A stretch of DNA of 64,000 nt from CBDCWO01 sp965223405 (GTDB lineage: Bacteria; Bacteroidota; Bacteroidia; Chitinophagales; Saprospiraceae). Positions within the stretch are counted from its first letter, which is position 1. Every line of letters starts with the position of its first letter. Below the pieces are notes generated by a model. It had not been told where the DNA came from. It made no database searches and worked only from the letters and a program-made list of their open reading frames with translations. A program made the position numbers and the translations under genes. Below are positions 62,098 to 64,000 of this stretch, piece by piece. The stretch is from positions 2,976,001 through 3,040,000 of the forward strand of contig CBDCWO010000006.1 in assembly GCA_965223405.1 (NCBI GenBank). Direction: 5' to 3'.

Positions 62098-63491
62098 CAC
62101 TCTGAATTCTTTAAGGCCATCTTGAAGGCTTCTGTGGTCGTGTAATATTTTGCTATCATATTGGGTATCTCCCAATCTGGTAATTTTCCTGCCTCCAAAT
62201 ACTGTAAGTACTTTTGGGTTACCTGACCAAAATGAGCCTCGTGACCTACTTTGTATTTATCCGGAATGACTATTTTCCAATTGGTATCATTTATCTTTTC
62301 AAATGAAATACCCGGATATTCTTTTTGTAAGACATCTTCAATGGTCTGTGCAATAAGAGGGCTTAGGTCTCCGTCAGCAACTTGTTCGACATATAGGGTA
62401 GCTTTGTAACCTTCTTCCTCACCTTGCTGAATAATCAGATTGGCTTTCGACCCCCTCATTATGGAATAATGGGTATCGCCGGTACCTTCAGGTGCCCGGA
62501 AATTCCAAATTACCGATACTTTGGCATGTACTCCTTTCAGTTTATAGGTAAAAGCTCCATTGGAGTAAACATGCAGGTTACCTTCCTTTATATCTTTCTG
62601 TAAATAGTGCGGATATTCAGATAAGCCGGTTACCTGCTCAAACATCTCAGGGTCCATAACTGTAGCCCACCGTCGGGCTTTCAACATTTCAATATCTTGC
62701 TGAAAGTCGAGGATTTCATCCGGAAAGCACTCCCATTGTACCAGGTCGACCAAATGGGTCGACACATCAACGATACCATCACCTTCTTGTTCCACATCAA
62801 AAAACCAAGGTGGTCGGATCAAAGGTTTACCTGATACATTTTTAGCAAAATGATGAATACTTTCTTTGGTTATAGCCGGATTGTCCACACTTCCCATTTC
62901 CAACGCTCCAAATATTTCAGGTATCTGCGATAATCTCTTCTGCAACATAGTAGTCACCTCATACCGCTCTGTCATGATGTCATAAAGAAGCAGCCCCTTT
63001 TTTTGAGCAACCTCAAAAGCTTGTATAAGCATGGGAAATCGATCGGTTGTAATGACCATTGGCTTGTCAGCCAATACATTGATCCCATTTTGTATTGCTT
63101 GCAGAATGTATTCCGTTTTTTTGGCATTATTCCCTGCAATCACCATTACATTTCCAGGCTTTTCAGCAATCATTCGTTCAAAAAAGTCTGCACCTGTATA
63201 AACATTCTGCTGCCAATTGGTCGGATTCTCAGCTCGATTATTAAAACCTTCAATTCGAGCTTGGTGAAGTTTTACATCTTCTCCTTCAGGAGCGAAAACG
63301 TGAACCTCAGGAGAAACCTGGTCATACATGGTTTTTTGTACCAATGCGGCATGAAAATGACCTGGGTCAAGTGTCATTAATTGCACTTTGAATTCTATAT
63401 TAGATGCGTCTGCTTCCGTTTGTTCGGATGATTGCGGACCACACGAGACCATCATCATTGCAACAAAACAAATGAATAACATTGATTTCAT
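62097..63491 (-). CDS. Exported Gfo/Idh/MocA-like lipoprotein (putative oxidoreductase C-terminal type)
   Basis: The 464-residue protein has a lipoprotein signal (MMMVSCG, Cys17). The Rossmann-like part starts QLMTLDPGHFHAALVQKTMY, where the usual GxGxxG is replaced by DPGHFHAA, and the EKP motif reads DKP (NVLADKPMVIT). The C-terminal domain has RPPWFFDVEQEGDGIVDVSTHLVDLVQWE, cut here to its known order, which keeps the Asp/His pair. This type is known in Bacteroidota as a putative oxidoreductase with its own C-terminal domain. Whether it binds NAD(P) at all is open. It is coupled to ThuA. Confidence 0.87.
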   Translation of the reverse strand: MKSMLFICFVAMMMVSCGPQSSEQTEADASNIEFKVQLMTLDPGHFHAALVQKTMYDQVSPEVHVFAPEGEDVKLHQARIEGFNNRAENPTNWQQNVYTGADFFERMIAEKPGNVMVIAGNNAKKTEYILQAIQNGINVLADKPMVITTDRFPMLIQAFEVAQKKGLLLYDIMTERYEVTTMLQKRLSQIPEIFGALEMGSVDNPAITKESIHHFAKNVSGKPLIRPPWFFDVEQEGDGIVDVSTHLVDLVQWECFPDEILDFQQDIEMLKARRWATVMDPEMFEQVTGLSEYPHYLQKDIKEGNLHVYSNGAFTYKLKGVHAKVSVIWNFRAPEGTGDTHYSIMRGSKANLIIQQGEEEGYKATLYVEQVADGDLSPLIAQTIEDVLQKEYPGISFEKINDTNWKIVIPDKYKVGHEAHFGQVTQKYLQYLEAGKLPDWEIPNMIAKYYTTTEAFKMALKNSE

Positions 63492-63501
63492 ATACCAGAT
63501 A

Positions 63502-64000
63502 TTACAGCTTTACGTAGTTGGTACCATAAGGATATCGCTGGGGTCTGCTTAACATACTATTGGCTTCGTCATCGTTTTTGAATCTCTCCTTAATGGGATC
63601 CCAATGAAGTTTGCGATCCAGTTTCATCGCAATATGACTAATCAAACAAACCGAACAGGTCCGATGACCTATTTCTACCGGTGAAATAGGCTGTTTTCGT
63701 GATTTTATGCAGTCTAGCCAATTACCATGTTGCTCTTTGCTTCGGTACAGGTGGATTTCATCTTTACCAATTTCCGAGGTGAGCATTTTAGGATCGCTGG
63801 CATCCAAGGCTTTACTACTATTTGCTTTTGCAACCGGATCTGATGCGGTGGCTACATAATTACCCCGGGAGACAAAAATCCAACCTTCAGTTCCTTCATA
63901 ACGAATTCCATTGGTATATCCTCCACTGGTATACATGGTTATCCCGTTGGCATATTCTGCCTTGACCATAAAATCTCCATGTACATCCCAGAATCCGGAT
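63502..64000 (-). CDS. Gfo/Idh/MocA-family oxidoreductase, C-terminal part (continues beyond window)
   Basis: The frame is open to the right edge. It reads FWDVHGDFMVKAEYANG, then GTEGWIFVSRGN and HGNWLDCIKSRKQPISPVEIGHRTCSVC, the typical C-terminal domain of Bacteroidota/Planctomycetota oxidoreductases, which usually carry a Tat signal. The N-terminal Rossmann part is outside. It stops 10 bp before the next gene, so it heads or continues the sulfatase operon. Confidence 0.9.
   Translation of the reverse strand, partial: SGFWDVHGDFMVKAEYANGITMYTSGGYTNGIRYEGTEGWIFVSRGNYVATASDPVAKANSSKALDASDPKMLTSEIGKDEIHLYRSKEQHGNWLDCIKSRKQPISPVEIGHRTCSVCLISHIAMKLDRKLHWDPIKERFKNDDEANSMLSRPQRYPYGTNYVKL

Noticed and set aside
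53977..64000. Calling the sulfatase operon a canonical Sus-type polysaccharide utilisation locus
   Set aside because: No SusC-like TonB receptor or SusD-like lipoprotein is visible anywhere in the window.
1..64000. CRISPR arrays, tRNA or rRNA genes, prophage or intact transposase genes
   Set aside because: On reading both strands I saw no regular spacer-repeat array, no recognisable tRNA or rRNA sequence, and no transposase, integrase or phage structural protein.

Overview
The window is a chromosomal segment of a Bacteroidota bacterium, most likely a marine or aquatic member near the Saprospiria/Flavobacteriia. The support is indirect but consistent. There is a secreted protein with CHU-type Ig-like repeats and another with a type IX secretion sorting tail (YPNPSSG). 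Lipoprotein signals are abundant, strong Shine-Dalgarno sites are not evident, several -7 boxes fit the Bacteroidota TAnnTTTG consensus, and bshA and many sulfatases are present. No rRNA, tRNA, CRISPR array or intact insertion sequence was seen.

Layout. 1-4.3 kb: 5' part of a giant secreted repeat protein (minus strand, runs off the left edge). 4.7-6.2 kb: rpoN (sigma-54). 6.2-7.1 kb: non-coding region with an imperfect inverted-repeat family. 7.2-9.8 kb: ECF sigma / anti-sigma / secreted-protein operon. 10.0-14.0 kb: class-III aminotransferase whose 3' end is duplicated downstream, then a DUF1501/DUF1800 pair. 14.4-15.5 kb: secreted thioredoxin-TPR protein. 15.8-22.6 kb: sugar or cyclitol catabolic block (two Gfo/Idh/MocA dehydrogenases, an SDR epimerase, a zinc alcohol dehydrogenase, two TIM-barrel isomerases). 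22.7-24.3 kb: sulfatase. 24.5-26.6 kb: decaying secreted-protein remnants and a lipoprotein. 26.8-30 kb: glycogen-binding/HhH fusion, CMD-family protein, cysteine-desulfurase-like enzyme. 30.1-33 kb: M16 protease. 33.2-40.4 kb: metallophosphoesterase, GT-C-like membrane protein, and an exopolysaccharide set (Wzy-like, Wzz-like, Wzx-like) headed by bshA. 40.8-46.8 kb: MerR regulator, lipoprotein, bcp, M23 peptidase, meaB, methylmalonyl-CoA mutase small subunit. 46.9-48.9 kb: iscS-iscU-iscA. 49-52.1 kb: TPR lipoprotein with a partial copy, and a class III cyclase-TPR protein. 52.6-52.9 kb: dead response regulator. 53 kb: fructose-1,6-bisphosphatase. 54-64 kb: a long minus-strand operon for sulfated glycan breakdown.

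How the parts work together. The right-hand operon reads, in transcription order: Gfo/Idh/MocA oxidoreductase (cut by the window end), an exported Gfo/Idh/MocA-like lipoprotein, an exported ThuA-domain protein, three sulfatases of different sequence, and a two-domain glycosidase (five-bladed-propeller module plus GH29 alpha-L-fucosidase). With the fourth sulfatase at 23 kb and the sugar oxidation block beside it, this suggests stripping sulfate from a fucose-containing polysaccharide, cutting it, and oxidising the released sugars. No SusC/SusD pair lies inside the window, so uptake genes, if any, are elsewhere.

The most unusual items are the propeller-GH29 fusion, the exported oxidoreductase-like protein lacking a normal dinucleotide-binding glycine motif and coupled to ThuA, the CBM48-like/HhH fusion, an exact 366-codon periodicity in the giant protein, and an exact 138-bp duplication at the end of the aminotransferase gene.
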